Assembly (NCBI GenBank): GCA_002396205.1
Contig: DGXB01000098.1
Coordinates: forward strand, 12,351-76,350
Direction of reading: 5' to 3'
DNA: 64,000 nt
Origin: Bacteroidales bacterium UBA4243
Lineage (GTDB): Bacteria > Bacteroidota > Bacteroidia > Bacteroidales > F082
Positions 1 to 8,576 of this stretch are shown here, in pieces. The first letter of the stretch is position 1; every line of letters begins with the position of its first letter. The notes under the pieces are model-generated. The model was given only the letters and a program-made list of their open reading frames with translations. It was not told the origin of the DNA and did not search any database. The translations under genes and the position numbers were made by a program.

Positions 1-1649
1 GTCACGTCCTTACGCACCTGGCGCACCGTCTCGCGAGCAATGATCTTCGCTCCGATGGCCGCCTGAATGGCGATGTCGAACTGGTGACGTGGAATCAACT
101 CTTTCAGTTTCTCGCACATGCGCCGACCGAAGTCGTAGGCATGGCCGCGATGGATCAAGGTCGACAAGGCATCCACCGACTCACCGTTGAGCATGATGTC
201 GAGTTTCACCAAGTCAGCGTCCTGATAGCCAGCGATATGATAGTCGAAGGAGGCATAGCCCTTCGAGATGGATTTCAGTTTGTCGTAGAAATCGAAGACG
301 ATTTCGGAAAGCGGCATCTGGAAGGTCAGTTCCACGCGGTCGGTGGAGAGGTAGACTTGGTTCTTCAGCACGCCGCGACGATCGATGCAAAGGGTCATGA
401 TGGGCCCCGTGAACTCGTTCTTCGAAATGATTTGCGCAAGGATATAAGGCTCCTCGATGTGGTCGATTTTGGTCACTTCGGGTAAACCACTGGGGTTGTG
501 TACTTCGATCATCTCACCATCGGTCTTGAAACACTTGAACGAGACGTTGGGCACCGTTGTAATCACGTCCATGTCGAACTCGCGATCCAAACGTTCTTGC
601 ACGATTTCCATGTGCAAAAGGCCCAAGAAGCCGCAACGGAAACCGAAACCCAAGGCCGCCGAACTCTCTGGTTCCCAAACCAATGAAGCATCGTTAAGTT
701 GCAGTTTCTCCAACGAGGCGCGAAGCTCCTCGTAATCGTCGGCATCTACGGGATAGATACCTGCAAACAGCATCGGCTTCACGTTCTCGAAGCCTGCCAC
801 CGGCTCGGCACAGGGGCGTTCGACGTGCGTGATGGTGTCGCCCACCTTGACCTCCTTCGAGGTCTTGATGCCAGAGATGATGTAACCCACATCGCCAGCA
901 GAAAGCTCGTTCTTAGGCACTTGCTTCAGCTGAAGCACCCCGATTTCGTCGGCATGGTATTCCTTGCCCGTGGCAAAGAACTTCACCAAGTCGTTGGTGT
1001 GCATCGTGCCGTTCATGATGCGGAAATAGGCGATGATGCCACGGAACGAGTTGAACACCGAGTCGAAAATCAAGGCTTGGAGCGGCGCTTCGGGGTCGCC
1101 TTTGGGACAGGGAATGCGGTCAACGATGGCATCCAAAAGGGCAGGCACGCCTTCGCCCGTGCGGGCGCTGACGCGCAAAATCTCGCTCGGGTCGCAGCCC
1201 AAGAGGTCGACCATCTGGTCCTCCACGATGTCGACCATCGCGCTGTCCATGTCAATCTTGTTCATCACGGGGATGATTTCGAGGTCGTGCTCCAAAGCCG
1301 AATAAAGGTTGGCAATCGTTTGTGCCTGAATACCTTGCGTAGCATCAACCACCAGCAAGGCACCCTCGCAAGCGGCAATCGAGCGCGACACCTCATAGGA
1401 GAAGTCGACGTGGCCGGGAGTGTCGATAAGGTTGAGCGTGTATTCCTCGCCCTTGTATTCGTATTTCATTTGGATGGCGTGGCTCTTGATGGTGATGCCG
1501 CGCTCGCGCTCGAGGTCCATGTCGTCGAGCACCTGGTCCACGAGTTCCTTTGAATTTAATGTGTGGGTCAGTTCCAAAAGCCTATCGGCCAAGGTCGATT
1601 TGCCGTGGTCGATGTGCGCTATGATGCAAAAATTTCGTATGTTCTTCAT
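1..1649 (-). CDS. lepA: Elongation factor 4 (LepA), C-terminus cut by window edge
   Basis: Ribosome-bound translational GTPase that acts on stalled or mis-translocated ribosomes (family knowledge). Read on the minus strand, the protein starts [19 protein letters not shown] at 1649, which puts the P-loop at residues 11-19. DTPGHVDF (G3) and NKID (G4) follow, and a LepA-type [10 protein letters not shown] segment lies near residue 350. 549 codons are in the window; the family is usually about 595-600 residues, so some 45-50 C-terminal residues lie beyond position 1. The gene is divergent from rel. A minus-strand TATTTTTG box at 1658-1665 is so close to the ATG that the mRNA may be nearly leaderless. 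It is partial only because of the window edge. Confidence 0.97.
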   Translation of the reverse strand, partial: MKNIRNFCIIAHIDHGKSTLADRLLELTHTLNSKELVDQVLDDMDLERERGITIKSHAIQMKYEYKGEEYTLNLIDTPGHVDFSYEVSRSIAACEGALLVVDATQGIQAQTIANLYSALEHDLEIIPVMNKIDMDSAMVDIVEDQMVDLLGCDPSEILRVSARTGEGVPALLDAIVDRIPCPKGDPEAPLQALIFDSVFNSFRGIIAYFRIMNGTMHTNDLVKFFATGKEYHADEIGVLQLKQVPKNELSAGDVGYIISGIKTSKEVKVGDTITHVERPCAEPVAGFENVKPMLFAGIYPVDADDYEELRASLEKLQLNDASLVWEPESSAALGFGFRCGFLGLLHMEIVQERLDREFDMDVITTVPNVSFKCFKTDGEMIEVHNPSGLPEVTKIDHIEEPYILAQIISKNEFTGPIMTLCIDRRGVLKNQVYLSTDRVELTFQMPLSEIVFDFYDKLKSISKGYASFDYHIAGYQDADLVKLDIMLNGESVDALSTLIHRGHAYDFGRRMCEKLKELIPRHQFDIAIQAAIGAKIIARETVRQVRKDV

Positions 1650-1657
1650 TCTGGCCG

Positions 1658-1665
1658 CAAAAATA
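1658..1665 (-). promoter_or_regulatory. Bacteroidetes -7 box for lepA
   Basis: Minus-strand TATTTTTG matches the Bacteroidetes -7 consensus TAnnTTTG and ends 9 nt before the lepA ATG. The implied leader is only a few nucleotides. Confidence 0.55.
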
Positions 1666-1710
1666 GAAAAAAAATCGCTTGAAAACGCAACCTATAATAA
1701 GGATTATCCC

Positions 1711-1718
1711 TAATTTTG
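1711..1718 (+). promoter_or_regulatory. Bacteroidetes -7 box for rel
   Basis: TAATTTTG followed by CA, 23 nt before the ATG at 1742. It matches TAnnTTTG. No convincing TTTG -33 element at the usual 17-23 nt spacing was seen. Confidence 0.55.
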
Positions 1719-1741
1719 CAGTCTGAAATTGTTGATTGCGT

Positions 1742-3940
1742 ATGACAACTGTTTTACCCGACACCTACTCGAGGGAAGAAAAAGAGGAAATAGAACGACG
1801 ACACCGCGACCTCATCGAGGTTTGGCAAACCCGCAAGGAAGCCCAAGACCTTGAGGCCGTCGACAAGGCTTTCTATTTTGCCTGCGAGGCCCACAAAGAC
1901 CAACGTCGCCGTTCGGGCGAGCCCTACATCTACCACCCCATCGCCGTGGCCCGCATCGCCGCCCACGACATCGGCTTAGGCCGCACGTCCATCATCTGCG
2001 CCCTGCTGCACGACGTGGTGGAAGACACGAAATACACCTTGGACGACATCCGTGAGATGTTCGGCGAAAAGGTGTCGCGCGTGGTCGACGGCCTCACCAA
2101 GTTCGAGCAGATGGACAACGTGGAAAGCATGCAGGCCGAGAACTTCAAAAAAATCATCTCCTCGCTGTCATACGACATCCGCGTGGTGCTCATCAAGCTC
2201 AGCGACCGCCTCCACAACATGCGCACGCTCGACTCGATGCCCAAACACAAGCAGCTGAAAATCGCATCGGAGACATCTTATATCTACGCGCCTTTGGCCT
2301 ACCGCCTCGGGCTGCACGCCATCCGCATCGAGCTCGACGACCTTGCCCTGAAATACACCAACCCGACCATCTACTCCAACATCAAGAAGCGCGTCGACGA
2401 AGTGCGCGAGAAACGCATGGGCGAGTTGCACGACTTCATCGCCCCACTCGACGAAGCCTTCGCCAAGGCCGGCATGAAGGTGCGCGCCGAAATCAAGGAG
2501 CGCTCCGTCAACTCGATTTGGAAACGCATGATGGACAAGGAGTTGGCCTTCGAAGACCTTTACGGGTCGTTCATCGTCCGCCTGATTACCGATTGCCCAA
2601 AGGAGCAGGAACGCATGGAATGCTGGAAGATCTACGCCGTTTTGACCGACTGCTACCGTCCCTACACCCGCAAGCTGAAAGACTGGATCTCGTTCCCGAA
2701 AGCCAACGGCTACGAGAGCCTTCATGCCGTGGTGATGGGACAGTCGGGCAACTGGGTGGAGGTGCAAATCCGCAGCCAGCGCATGGAAGAGATTGCCGAG
2801 AAAGGATTCTCCGCCTATTGGAAATACAAGACCGACAACGACACAACAGAAAGCGGCTTCGACGAATGGTTGAAAAAGGCCCAAAACCTCATCGGCAGTG
2901 AGTCGGACAACGCCATCGAGTTCGTCGACAACTTCAAGCTCGACCTCTTCTCCGACGAAATCTACGTCTTCACCCCACAGGGCAAGATGATCACGCTGCC
3001 CAAAGGCTCCACCGTGCTCGACTTCGCCTACAACATCCACAGCGAGATTGGCGACCACAGCATCGCCGCCAACGTCAACAACCAGCTGTCGCAACTCGAC
3101 CGCAAACTCACCAAGGGCGACCAGGTGGAAATCATCACCTCAGAGGCGCAACATCCGCAGGAGAAATGGTTCGAGTTTTTGGCCACGGCCACGGCCAAAT
3201 CGCGCCTCAGGAGTGGCATCAAGGAATACCGCCGCACCTTCCGCGACGAGGGCGAGAAGAAATACGAGGAAATCATGCGCAAGCTCGACCTCGAGCCATC
3301 CAAGGCCAACCGCAACACAGTGATGGCCTCGGAAAACCTCACCAGCTCCATCGACTTCTACTACCAGGTGGCGACTGGGAGAATTGACGAACGGCTCATC
3401 CGCGACGTGCTGAAACCACAATCGGGCACTAGCAGCTTCGTGCGCTACCTCACCTTCGGCCTGCTTGGAAACAGCAACAAAGACAAGGACGCAACACCAG
3501 CCATCACCACATCCGGCGACTTCGACTTCAACGTGTCGACCTGCTGCAACCCCATCCCCGGCGACGACGTCATCGCCTTCAACTTCCCCGGCGAGCCGCT
3601 GCAAATCCACCGCAGCAACTGCCCCAAGGCCATCCAGCTGTCGTCGCGCTACGGCAACAACATCGTGAAGGCCAAATGGCAACCCAAGAGCGAAATCGCC
3701 TTCCTCGCCGAGCTGAAAATCACCGCGTTGGACACTGCCGGACTGCTCAACCGCATGACCAACCTGCTCTCCAACGAGCTGAAGCTCAACCTGCACTCGC
3801 TCCACATGGAAGCCAAGCAAGACGTGGTAGAAGCCGCCATCTCCATCTATGTGCACAACACTCAGGAACTTGACAACCTCATTAGCAAGCTCAACCGCCT
3901 CAAGGAAGTGCAAAAGGTGGTGCGCAAAAACAGCAATTGA
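1742..3940 (+). CDS. rel: Bifunctional (p)ppGpp synthetase/hydrolase Rel (RelA/SpoT)
   Basis: Makes and degrades the stringent-response alarmone (p)ppGpp in the cytoplasm. The 732-residue protein has the full long-RSH order. An HD hydrolase domain includes His66 and HDVVED at residues 90-95, so hydrolase activity looks intact. A synthetase domain around residues 230-370 carries FPKANGYESLH. A TGS domain (about 400-460) and a C-terminal ACT domain (about 655-732) follow. The synthetase motif that selects GDP or GTP use reads KLKD here. ATG 1742 was chosen over the in-frame TTG two codons upstream because it suits the TAATTTTG box at 1711. fur and purA follow on the same strand. Confidence 0.96.
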   Translation: MTTVLPDTYSREEKEEIERRHRDLIEVWQTRKEAQDLEAVDKAFYFACEAHKDQRRRSGEPYIYHPIAVARIAAHDIGLGRTSIICALLHDVVEDTKYTLDDIREMFGEKVSRVVDGLTKFEQMDNVESMQAENFKKIISSLSYDIRVVLIKLSDRLHNMRTLDSMPKHKQLKIASETSYIYAPLAYRLGLHAIRIELDDLALKYTNPTIYSNIKKRVDEVREKRMGELHDFIAPLDEAFAKAGMKVRAEIKERSVNSIWKRMMDKELAFEDLYGSFIVRLITDCPKEQERMECWKIYAVLTDCYRPYTRKLKDWISFPKANGYESLHAVVMGQSGNWVEVQIRSQRMEEIAEKGFSAYWKYKTDNDTTESGFDEWLKKAQNLIGSESDNAIEFVDNFKLDLFSDEIYVFTPQGKMITLPKGSTVLDFAYNIHSEIGDHSIAANVNNQLSQLDRKLTKGDQVEIITSEAQHPQEKWFEFLATATAKSRLRSGIKEYRRTFRDEGEKKYEEIMRKLDLEPSKANRNTVMASENLTSSIDFYYQVATGRIDERLIRDVLKPQSGTSSFVRYLTFGLLGNSNKDKDATPAITTSGDFDFNVSTCCNPIPGDDVIAFNFPGEPLQIHRSNCPKAIQLSSRYGNNIVKAKWQPKSEIAFLAELKITALDTAGLLNRMTNLLSNELKLNLHSLHMEAKQDVVEAAISIYVHNTQELDNLISKLNRLKEVQKVVRKNSN

Positions 3941-3985
3941 GGCAAAATAATGCCGATTATTTAGAATTGGTCTGAAAAATATTCT

Positions 3986-3993
3986 TACTTTTG
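3986..3993 (+). promoter_or_regulatory. Bacteroidetes -7 box for the fur-family gene
   Basis: TACTTTTG followed by C, 22 nt before the ATG at 4016, matching TAnnTTTG. The regulator therefore probably has its own promoter rather than depending on rel readthrough. Confidence 0.6.
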
Positions 3994-4015
3994 CGCCAAC
4001 ATCACGAATTGAAAA

Positions 4016-4459
4016 ATGAAAGACTCATTTGACAATACCTATTTGGCAGTCAAGAAGATATTCATCGACTACCTGCAACGGCGGAAGCTACGCAAGACCC
4101 CCGAGCGGTTTGCCATACTGAAGGAAATCTACTCGACCAATGGGCACTTCGACATAGATTCTCTGTATAACCAGATGAAAGACAACAAGTACCGCGTCAG
4201 CAGGGCCACCTTATACAATACGATTGAACTGCTGCTCGACTGCGGTTTGGTCATCAAGCACCAGTTTGGGCACAACTGCGCACAATACGAGCGCTCCTAC
4301 AAGTTCCGCCAGCACGACCACTTCATCGACATCGATACGGAGAGCGTGATGGAGTTTTGCGACCCCCGCCTGTTCGAAATCCAGAAGTCGATTGAGGAGC
4401 AACTCGGCGTGGAGATTACGCACCATTCGTTGATTTTTTACGGACACAAGAAGAGTTGA
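4016..4459 (+). CDS. Fur-family transcriptional regulator
   Basis: A 147-residue protein of the ferric/zinc/peroxide regulator family, which binds DNA as a metal-loaded dimer. The N-terminal winged helix covers about residues 15-85 (RKLRKTPERFAIL, then RVSRATLYNTIELLLDCGLV, the recognition helix). The dimerisation and metal half keeps histidines in HDHFIDID and HHSLIFYGH. The two CxxC structural-zinc pairs of classical Fur are absent; only isolated cysteines remain. The regulated metal or stress cannot be told from sequence. It lies between rel and purA, the order seen in many Bacteroidetes. Alternatives within the family are Zur-like or PerR-like. Confidence 0.88.
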   Translation: MKDSFDNTYLAVKKIFIDYLQRRKLRKTPERFAILKEIYSTNGHFDIDSLYNQMKDNKYRVSRATLYNTIELLLDCGLVIKHQFGHNCAQYERSYKFRQHDHFIDIDTESVMEFCDPRLFEIQKSIEEQLGVEITHHSLIFYGHKKS

Positions 4460-4560
4460 GAGTTTAGAGTTGAGAGTAGTTGAAAGTTGAGAGTAGTTGA
4501 GAGTTGAGAGTTAGGAGTTGATAATTGGAAATTGAAAATTGAAAGTTGAAGGCTGATAGC
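4457..4560. repeat. Degenerate TTGAGAGT-type tandem repeat
   Basis: The gap between fur and purA begins with about 100 bp of imperfect iterations of TTGAGAGT, TTGAAAGT and TTGAAAAT, partly overlapping the fur stop codon. Similar degenerate tracts are common between Bacteroidetes genes. No hairpin terminator is apparent here. Confidence 0.7.
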
Positions 4561-4625
4561 CAGAAGCCAGAAGCTATAGACAAATAATCTTTGAATTTTG
4601 AATCTTTAAATCTTAAATACCGACC

Positions 4626-5903
4626 ATGAACAAATTAGACATATTACTCGGCTTGCAATGGGGCGACGAAGGCAAAGGCAAAGTCGTCGACGCCCTCACC
4701 CCGAACTACGACATCGTTTGCCGCTTCCAGGGCGGCCCCAACGCCGGACACACCATTGAGTTTGAAGGCAAGAAGTTCGTCTTGCACAACATCCCGTCGG
4801 GCGTGCTGACCCCAGGCTGCGTCAACGTCATCGGCAACGGCGTCATCATCGACCCACATATATTAAAAGGTGAAATCGAAGGACTGCGCACGGCCGGCTT
4901 CGACCTGACCAAAACCCTTTTGATTGCCAACCGTGCGCATCTCATCCTGCCCACGCACCGTGCCCTTGATGCCGCCAACGAAAAGGCCTTGGGCAAGATG
5001 AAAGTGGGCACCACGATGAAAGGCATCGGCCCGACCTACACCGACAAGACCGCCCGCCGTGGCCTCCGCATCGGCGACATCGGCATGGCCGACTTCCGCG
5101 AGAAATACGAACAACTGAAACAAACCCACCTGAAGCAAATCGCCACGCTCGACTTCGACATGGACGAGCTTCGTTTGGACGGCATGACCTTCGACGCCTA
5201 CGAAAAGCTGTGGTTCGAGGGCATCGAATACCTGAAGCAATACCAGTTCATCGACGGCGAATATTACATCAACGAAGCCTTGGACGAGGGCAAGAAAGTG
5301 TTGGCCGAAGGTGCCCAAGGCTCGATGCTCGACGTCGACTTCGGCAGCTATCCCTTTGTCACCTCTTCGAACGTGATCGCCGCCGGCGTGTGCTCCGGCT
5401 TGGGCGTTGCGCCAAGTCGCATCGGGAAAGTGTACGGCATCTTCAAGGCCTATTGCACGCGCGTGGGCACCGGCCCCTTCCCCACCGAGCTGTTTGACGA
5501 AACAGGTGAAACGCTCCGCCAAAACGGGCACGAGTTTGGTGCCACAACGGGACGTCCGCGCCGTTGCGGCTGGCTCGACCTGCCCGCGCTGAAATATGCC
5601 GTCATGCTCAGCGGAGTGACCGACCTGATGATGATGAAATCAGACGTGATGGACGACTTCGCGACCGTCAAAGTGGCCACGGCCTACCGTTTCAACGGCA
5701 AGGAAACCAAGCACCTACCGTTTGCCGCCTGCACCGAGACGATGGAACCTGTCTATACCGAAATCCCCGGCTGGCAACAGAAGATAGAAGGCAAGATTCC
5801 GCAGAAATTGGAAGACTATATCAAATTCATCGAGGACTACGTCGGCGTGCCAGTGAAGTTCGTTTCCTATGGCCCAGACAGAACACAGAATATTATTAGA
5901 TAA
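4626..5903 (+). CDS. purA: Adenylosuccinate synthetase
   Basis: Condenses IMP with aspartate using GTP to give adenylosuccinate, the first committed step to AMP. The 425-residue length is normal for the family. Visible hallmarks are QWGDEGKGK at residues 11-19 (P-loop and catalytic Asp), GGPNAGHT, GTTMKGIGPTYTDKTARRG, the ATTGRPRRCGWLD segment, and a C-terminal SYGPDRTQNI. The start is the only ATG before the conserved LLGLQWGDEG. A 28-bp palindrome and an ATP-grasp gene follow on the same strand. Confidence 0.98.
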   Translation: MNKLDILLGLQWGDEGKGKVVDALTPNYDIVCRFQGGPNAGHTIEFEGKKFVLHNIPSGVLTPGCVNVIGNGVIIDPHILKGEIEGLRTAGFDLTKTLLIANRAHLILPTHRALDAANEKALGKMKVGTTMKGIGPTYTDKTARRGLRIGDIGMADFREKYEQLKQTHLKQIATLDFDMDELRLDGMTFDAYEKLWFEGIEYLKQYQFIDGEYYINEALDEGKKVLAEGAQGSMLDVDFGSYPFVTSSNVIAAGVCSGLGVAPSRIGKVYGIFKAYCTRVGTGPFPTELFDETGETLRQNGHEFGATTGRPRRCGWLDLPALKYAVMLSGVTDLMMMKSDVMDDFATVKVATAYRFNGKETKHLPFAACTETMEPVYTEIPGWQQKIEGKIPQKLEDYIKFIEDYVGVPVKFVSYGPDRTQNIIR

Positions 5904-5913
5904 ATCCACCCCT

Positions 5914-5941
5914 GTAGAGACGTTGCGCGCAACGTCTTTAC
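5914..5941. repeat. 28-bp GTAGAGACG palindrome, copy 1
   Basis: An inverted repeat of 14+14 bp, GTAGAGACGTTGCG paired with CGCAACGTCTTTAC, with one mismatch. It sits in the 60-bp gap between purA and the ATP-grasp gene. Related 28-bp palindromes occur at 13915-13942 and 51348-51375. It could form a cruciform or an RNA hairpin; no U-tract follows. Confidence 0.8.
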
Positions 5942-5963
5942 AACACAACACAAAACACAAACC

Positions 5964-7115
5964 ATGATCATTTTAGAAAAACCATACGTATCGGCCCCCT
6001 TGGTGGCTTATCTGGAAGAAAAACAAATCCCTGTTCTGCACAACGACATGGCAGAGACGCTGAAACAGCAAGGCCACAAACTCAACCTTTTGGAAGACAA
6101 ACAGTTTGTTGAGAAATACGAGCAAACGAAACAGCTTTACGCCGTTTCGGAAAACGCCTTGGTGTGGCTCTATGCCCAACTGCCCGAATCGGAATTGGTG
6201 AAGAAAGTCAAGATTCTGAAGGACAAGGCCGAGTTCCGCCGCATCTGCCAGCAAATCTATCCCGACTTCTATTACAAAGAGGTGGAGATGAAGGCTTTGC
6301 GCGACTTGAATCCCGACGAGTTGCCCTTGCCGCTCGTGCTGAAACCCGCTGTGGGCTTCCTCAGCGTGGGTGTCTATATCATCCGCAACAAAGCCGAATG
6401 GCAAGCTGCCTTGAACGACATCGACCAGAACTTTGCGAAGCAGTGCGCCGTGTTCCCCGAGACCGTTGTGCGCAGCGAGAAGTTCGTGCTTGAGCAGTTC
6501 ATCGAAGGCGAGGAATATGCCGTGGACGCCTATTATGATGCCGAGGGCAAACCCAACATCATCAACATCTTCCACCATATCTTCAAGGACGAGACCGATG
6601 TGAGCGACCGCCTTTACTGCATGAGCAAGCAGATCTTCGAAACCAACTATCCGGCTTTCAACCAGTTCTGCATCGACCTGAACGGTGTGCTCGGCCTGCG
6701 CAACTTCCCGATGCACGTGGAGTTCCGCGTCGACAAGAACACGGGTCGCGCCATCCCGATTGAGGTCAACCCGCTGCGTTTCGCCGGCATGTGCCTCAAC
6801 GACCTGACGCGCCACACCTGCCACCTGCTGCCCGTGCAATGCTATTTCGAGGGCATCCACCCCGACTACGCCACCATGTGGGACGGCATCGAGAACGACG
6901 TGTTCAGCTTCATCGTGCTTGACAAGCCATACGACACCAACCGCGCCTTAAACTTCGAGCGCATCAAGCGACACTTCCATGGCGTGCTTGAGACCCGCGA
7001 CATCATGAACCCCGCCATGAGCGTGTGGGGCTTCCTCTTCATGCAGACTAAGCCCGAGCACAAGGCCGAGTTGCAGGAGATTCTGCACTCGAACCTTGAG
7101 GAGTTTATGGCTTAG
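5964..7115 (+). CDS. ATP-grasp domain protein
   Basis: A 383-residue cytosolic protein of the ATP-grasp superfamily (carboxylate-amine/thiol ligase fold). Visible ATP-grasp features are PLVLKPAVGFLSVGVYII (residues about 122-139, nucleotide-binding lysine and glycine-rich loop), FVLEQFIEGEEYAVDAYY (about 173-190), and FPMHVEFRVD with PIEVNPLRFAGM (about 250-280, metal-binding Glu and Asn). The N-terminal 110 residues resemble the pre-ATP-grasp domain. The substrate cannot be deduced. Related Bacteroidetes proteins are annotated only as ATP-grasp or carbamoyl-phosphate-synthase-like. It follows purA at 60 bp, so co-transcription is possible. Confidence 0.85.
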   Translation: MIILEKPYVSAPLVAYLEEKQIPVLHNDMAETLKQQGHKLNLLEDKQFVEKYEQTKQLYAVSENALVWLYAQLPESELVKKVKILKDKAEFRRICQQIYPDFYYKEVEMKALRDLNPDELPLPLVLKPAVGFLSVGVYIIRNKAEWQAALNDIDQNFAKQCAVFPETVVRSEKFVLEQFIEGEEYAVDAYYDAEGKPNIINIFHHIFKDETDVSDRLYCMSKQIFETNYPAFNQFCIDLNGVLGLRNFPMHVEFRVDKNTGRAIPIEVNPLRFAGMCLNDLTRHTCHLLPVQCYFEGIHPDYATMWDGIENDVFSFIVLDKPYDTNRALNFERIKRHFHGVLETRDIMNPAMSVWGFLFMQTKPEHKAELQEILHSNLEEFMA

Positions 7116-7133
7116 TTTGACCCACTTGTGTAC

Positions 7134-7180
7134 GCGGGGATTGAAATCGCCCGCTTGATTTCTTGTCGCTCTTTCAGGGC
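7134..7180. repeat. Double-hairpin repeat, copy A
   Basis: GCGGG/CCCGC stem (7134-7154) followed by a GTCGCTCTTTCAGGGC segment, then a T-run. It belongs to the same family as 8360-8406, 8430-8477 and 18299-18346, all in the same orientation. It lies in the 85-bp gap between the convergent ATP-grasp and HNH genes and could terminate transcription. Confidence 0.7.
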
Positions 7181-7200
7181 TTTTTGGTGGTAAATCCATA

Positions 7201-8340
7201 TCATTTCCCGCTCTTCCGCCTGTTACACTCGCGGCAGAGCATCTGGCAGTTGTCGGCAGTCGTCTTGCCTCCGGCGTGCCACGGCGTGATGTGGTCGGCT
7301 TCCATTTGGCTCAGCTCGAAGTGCTGGCCGCAGTCGGCGCAGAAACCCATCTGTCTTTCATATGCTGACAATTTTTGCGCATCGGTGAAGGCTCGAATCG
7401 ACAAATATTTCTCCTTGCGCGTAAGGATATAGGGATAAATGCCCGACTTTTTGGTCACGTCGTCGTCGAGGATGAGACGTTTCACTTCTTCATCAATGGC
7501 TTTGTAGTCAAACACTTGGTCCTTGTATTGCTTATAGAGCATTCCCCACTCCACACCTTTCATGATCTTCTTGCGCTCCTTGGTGGGACGGAAAGTGGTC
7601 TCAATCCAAGTGATGACCGACTGGAAAAACTGCCAAAGCGGCGCGGCGCTCGGGTCGTGCTGGTGGTTCGACATGTAGACCTCGATGTTGCCGTCCGAAA
7701 TCCACGAGATGGCGGTTTCGAGGTAGTCCTGACGAATGGCGGAGCCGTTGAGGTAGTCGCTGCCAATCTTTGCGGCAGGGGCACCGTTTTTGCTGAAATA
7801 GCGTTTGGCGTCGCTCACCCACGAGCCGGCATACACCGCGTTGCGCAGCTCCTGCTCGGTGAGGGCCTCGCCCGCGATGTTGATGGTGCGGAACCACTTG
7901 AGCTTCTCGCTGTCGGTGCCGCTGCAGATGTAGACTTGCAGCGGGTAGTTGAGGATTTGCTCCTGCTCATCGGGTTGGAGGTTGTGGAAATAGCGAAAGT
8001 TGAAGGCAAAATCGCCATTAACGTATTGGCAGATGCTGATGGTGCGCTGCTGCCCGTCAATGATTTCGAAACTGGGTTCGCAACCGTCCCGGTTGCCACT
8101 TGCGGACGAGACGTCCGCGAACCCAGTGTCGCGCACGGCCCAATACATCACGTTGAGGGGGAAGCCCTGCGTGAGCGTGTCGATGACGGCATCGCGTTGT
8201 TTGTCCTTGTAGACGAACTCGCGCTGGTAGGGCGGGCGCACGTCGAGGCGGCCACCGTAGGCGCGCACACCGTTTTCGTTGTTGTCCACGTAGCCTTGTG
8301 TCAGCTCGCGGACGGTGATTTTGTGTAGTTCTATGTTCAT
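7201..8340 (-). CDS. DUF262 and HNH endonuclease domain protein
   Basis: A 379-residue probable nuclease. The N-terminal DUF262 (ParB/GmrS-like) domain shows RPPYQREFVY (residues 35-44) and the diagnostic IDGQQR (94-99). That loop binds or hydrolyses nucleotide in GmrSD-type enzymes (family knowledge). The C-terminus is a zinc-clasped HNH domain: C334xxC337, D349-H350, N364 and C369xxC372. This DUF262 plus HNH architecture is typical of phage-restriction proteins. An EcoRI-family methyltransferase lies upstream on the same strand, 227 bp away, so a restriction-modification pair is a reasonable inference. Repeats bracket the gene on both sides. It is shorter than a GmrSD fusion and lacks the DUF1524 domain. 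Confidence 0.82.
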   Translation of the reverse strand: MNIELHKITVRELTQGYVDNNENGVRAYGGRLDVRPPYQREFVYKDKQRDAVIDTLTQGFPLNVMYWAVRDTGFADVSSASGNRDGCEPSFEIIDGQQRTISICQYVNGDFAFNFRYFHNLQPDEQEQILNYPLQVYICSGTDSEKLKWFRTINIAGEALTEQELRNAVYAGSWVSDAKRYFSKNGAPAAKIGSDYLNGSAIRQDYLETAISWISDGNIEVYMSNHQHDPSAAPLWQFFQSVITWIETTFRPTKERKKIMKGVEWGMLYKQYKDQVFDYKAIDEEVKRLILDDDVTKKSGIYPYILTRKEKYLSIRAFTDAQKLSAYERQMGFCADCGQHFELSQMEADHITPWHAGGKTTADNCQMLCRECNRRKSGK

Positions 8341-8359
8341 ATTGCGTTCTGTTTATAGT

Positions 8360-8406
8360 GCAGGGACTGACGTCGCCTGCTTATGGGTCTGTCGCCCCTA
8401 CGGGGC
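8360..8406. repeat. Double-hairpin repeat, copy B
   Basis: GCAGGG...CGCCTGC stem followed by GTCGCCCCTACGGGGC, whose GCCCC/GGGGC arms form a second hairpin. It lies 19 bp upstream of the HNH start codon. Confidence 0.75.
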
Positions 8407-8429
8407 TATTCGGCTTGTCGTTTTTGTCG

Positions 8430-8477
8430 GCAGGGGTTCACACCGCCTGCCTACAGAAGCTGTCGCCCCTACGGGGC
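8430..8477. repeat. Double-hairpin repeat, copy C
   Basis: Same layout as copy B: GCAGGGG...CCGCCTGC, then GTCGCCCCTACGGGGC. It is a tandem neighbour of copy B in the gap between the methyltransferase and HNH genes. Confidence 0.75.
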
Positions 8478-8510
8478 TGGGTGGATGCCCTCGGCATTGG
8501 TTGGAGGCCA

Positions 8511-8576
8511 GTAGGATATCCGCCCGATAGGGTCAGCGGGTCATGACCCGCTGTTGGCAAAGCCACGCTATCCTAC
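8511..8576. repeat. Nested inverted repeat at the end of the methyltransferase gene
   Basis: The outer arms GTAGGATA (8511-8518) and TATCCTAC (8569-8576) enclose a perfect 18-bp palindrome, AGCGGGTCATGACCCGCT (8535-8552). The outer right arm overlaps the last codons of the methyltransferase. It may fold at the mRNA 3' end as a processing or stability hairpin. Confidence 0.7.

Noticed and set aside
699..1553. Plus-strand open frames across lepA
   Set aside because: lepA reads without interruption on the minus strand with G-protein motifs; these are reverse-strand shadows.
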